Below, piece by piece: positions 11,039 through 11,581 of a stretch of 11,581 nucleotides of DNA. Position numbers and translations under genes: made by a program. The DNA comes from Candidatus Berkelbacteria bacterium (GTDB taxonomy: Bacteria > Patescibacteriota > UBA1384 > 2-12-FULL-50-11): positions 1 to 11,581 of the forward strand of contig JANLIQ010000055.1 in the NCBI GenBank assembly GCA_024654065.1, given 5' to 3'. The stretch's first letter is position 1. Each line of letters starts with the position of its first letter. Below the pieces are notes generated by a model. The model was not told where the DNA came from and did no database searches. It saw only the letters and a program-made list of their open reading frames with translations.

Positions 11039-11581
11039 ATGCTTAGCAAACTTATCGTCGGTAACTGGAAGATGTATCCGACTCTATCAGACTCGTTAGT
11101 TCTAGCTTCTACCTTCAAAAGGTCACTTGAGGATATCCAGGGTGTTGAGGTAGTGTTAGCGCCGCCTACACCTTGGCTAGTACCGATTGCCGAATCCTGG
11201 AGACATAAACCACAGCACCTTTTCTTGGCTGCTCAAAATATTTGGCCAAACGATCAAGGTGCTTACACTGGTGAGGTTTCGGCATATTTACTTCGAAACA
11301 TTATCCAGTACGCCATTATTGGACATTCTGAACGGCGGTCGTATGCCTCTGAAGATAACGACTTAGTTCACCAAAAAGTTCAAGCCTGTTTGCAGTGGGG
11401 AATCAAACCAATTTTATGTGTTGGTGAGAGCAAAAAAATGGTTGATTCTCATGGTAATTTCGATAACTACCAACTTGGAAAAGTGACTGAGCAGCTTCTG
11501 GAGGGGATTGCCGCCGCCAAACAAGACAATTTTGCAAAAGTAACAGTTGCCTATGAGCCTATTTGGGCAATTGGCACTGGT
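11039..11581 (+). CDS. tpiA: Triosephosphate isomerase, N-terminal 181 residues (cut by window end)
   Basis: TIM interconverts dihydroxyacetone phosphate and glyceraldehyde 3-phosphate in glycolysis. The (beta/alpha)8 landmarks are present: VGNWKM at 7-12 with the catalytic Asn9 and Lys11, AAQNIW (64-69), GAYTGEVSAYLL (74-85), GHSERR at 95-100 with the catalytic His96, ILCVGES (125-131) and AYEPIWAIGTG at 171-181 with the catalytic base Glu173. The window stops within phosphate-gripping loop 6, so about 70 residues are missing. The start at 11039 lies 29 bases after the terminator's T-run. A weak purine stretch (GAAG) precedes it and no convincing promoter was found. Confidence 0.96.
   Translation, partial: MLSKLIVGNWKMYPTLSDSLVLASTFKRSLEDIQGVEVVLAPPTPWLVPIAESWRHKPQHLFLAAQNIWPNDQGAYTGEVSAYLLRNIIQYAIIGHSERRSYASEDNDLVHQKVQACLQWGIKPILCVGESKKMVDSHGNFDNYQLGKVTEQLLEGIAAAKQDNFAKVTVAYEPIWAIGTG

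Noticed and set aside
11012..11040. TTGACT-17-AGATAT as a tpiA promoter
   Set aside because: Spacing is ideal but the -10 overlaps the ATG, so transcription would start inside the gene, after the conserved start.
1..11581. tRNA or rRNA genes, CRISPR arrays, insertion sequences, long repeats
   Set aside because: No cloverleaf-like segment, regularly spaced repeat, transposase or terminal inverted repeat was seen; intergenic gaps are all about 110 bases or less.

Overview
The window looks like a piece of a reduced, Candidate Phyla Radiation-type (Patescibacteria) bacterial chromosome. The evidence is the mix of trimmed housekeeping proteins: a 150-residue EF-Ts, a 292-residue release factor 1, a PrmC without its N-terminal domain, a 407-residue ProRS without the editing insertion and a minimal MscS. 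Several small lineage-type hypothetical proteins sit among them, with very tight spacing (TAATG and ATGA overlaps). UGA is used as an ordinary stop (the 286-672 gene, rseP, proS), so this is not one of the UGA=Gly CPR lineages. I cannot name the lineage more closely.

Layout. (1) 1-2018, plus strand: the 3' end of a probable gatA, a small membrane protein, a protein with a HEPN-like RxxxxH motif, and gatB, all overlapping and so likely co-transcribed. Together they point to the Asp/Glu-tRNA amidotransferase. (2) 2043-4065, plus strand: a minimal MscS channel, a one-TM small protein and a membrane-anchored HtrA protease; the last two have strong Shine-Dalgarno sites. (3) 5588-4034, minus strand: prfA then prmC (release factor 1 and its methyltransferase), converging on htrA with a 32-bp overlap. 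(4) 5686-7170, plus strand: rpmE-rpsB-tsf from a good promoter at 5643-5671, divergent from prfA. (5) 7183-7850: two accessory genes, a minus-strand coiled-coil protein and a plus-strand MNT-type nucleotidyltransferase, in the place where pyrH usually lies. (6) 7853-10715, plus strand: frr-rseP-proS, tightly overlapping. (7) 10712-11010: an autonomous small gene with promoter, folded leader, strong SD and terminator, encoding a 50-residue very acidic protein. (8) 11039-end: tpiA, cut by the window edge.

The backbone rpsB-tsf-frr-rseP-proS matches the classical bacterial order rpsB-tsf-pyrH-frr-uppS-cdsA-dxr-rseP-proS with the nucleotide and isoprenoid/lipid genes missing. Most of the window serves translation: ribosomal proteins, elongation, termination, recycling, tRNA charging and transamidation. 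A smaller part serves membrane proteostasis (HtrA, RseP, MscS).

Two initiation styles coexist. Several transcription-unit heads (2043, 5588, 5686, 7449, 7557) have a candidate -10 almost on top of the start codon and no SD, suggesting leaderless or very short-leader mRNAs. Genes at 2584, 2857 and 10805 have strong AGGAGG sites. No tRNA, rRNA, CRISPR array, insertion sequence or non-coding stretch over 300 bases was seen. I found no clearly new multi-gene system. The best leads are the acidic small gene with its folded leader, the orphan MNT/coiled-coil pair in the pyrH slot, and the HEPN-like gene in the gat operon.
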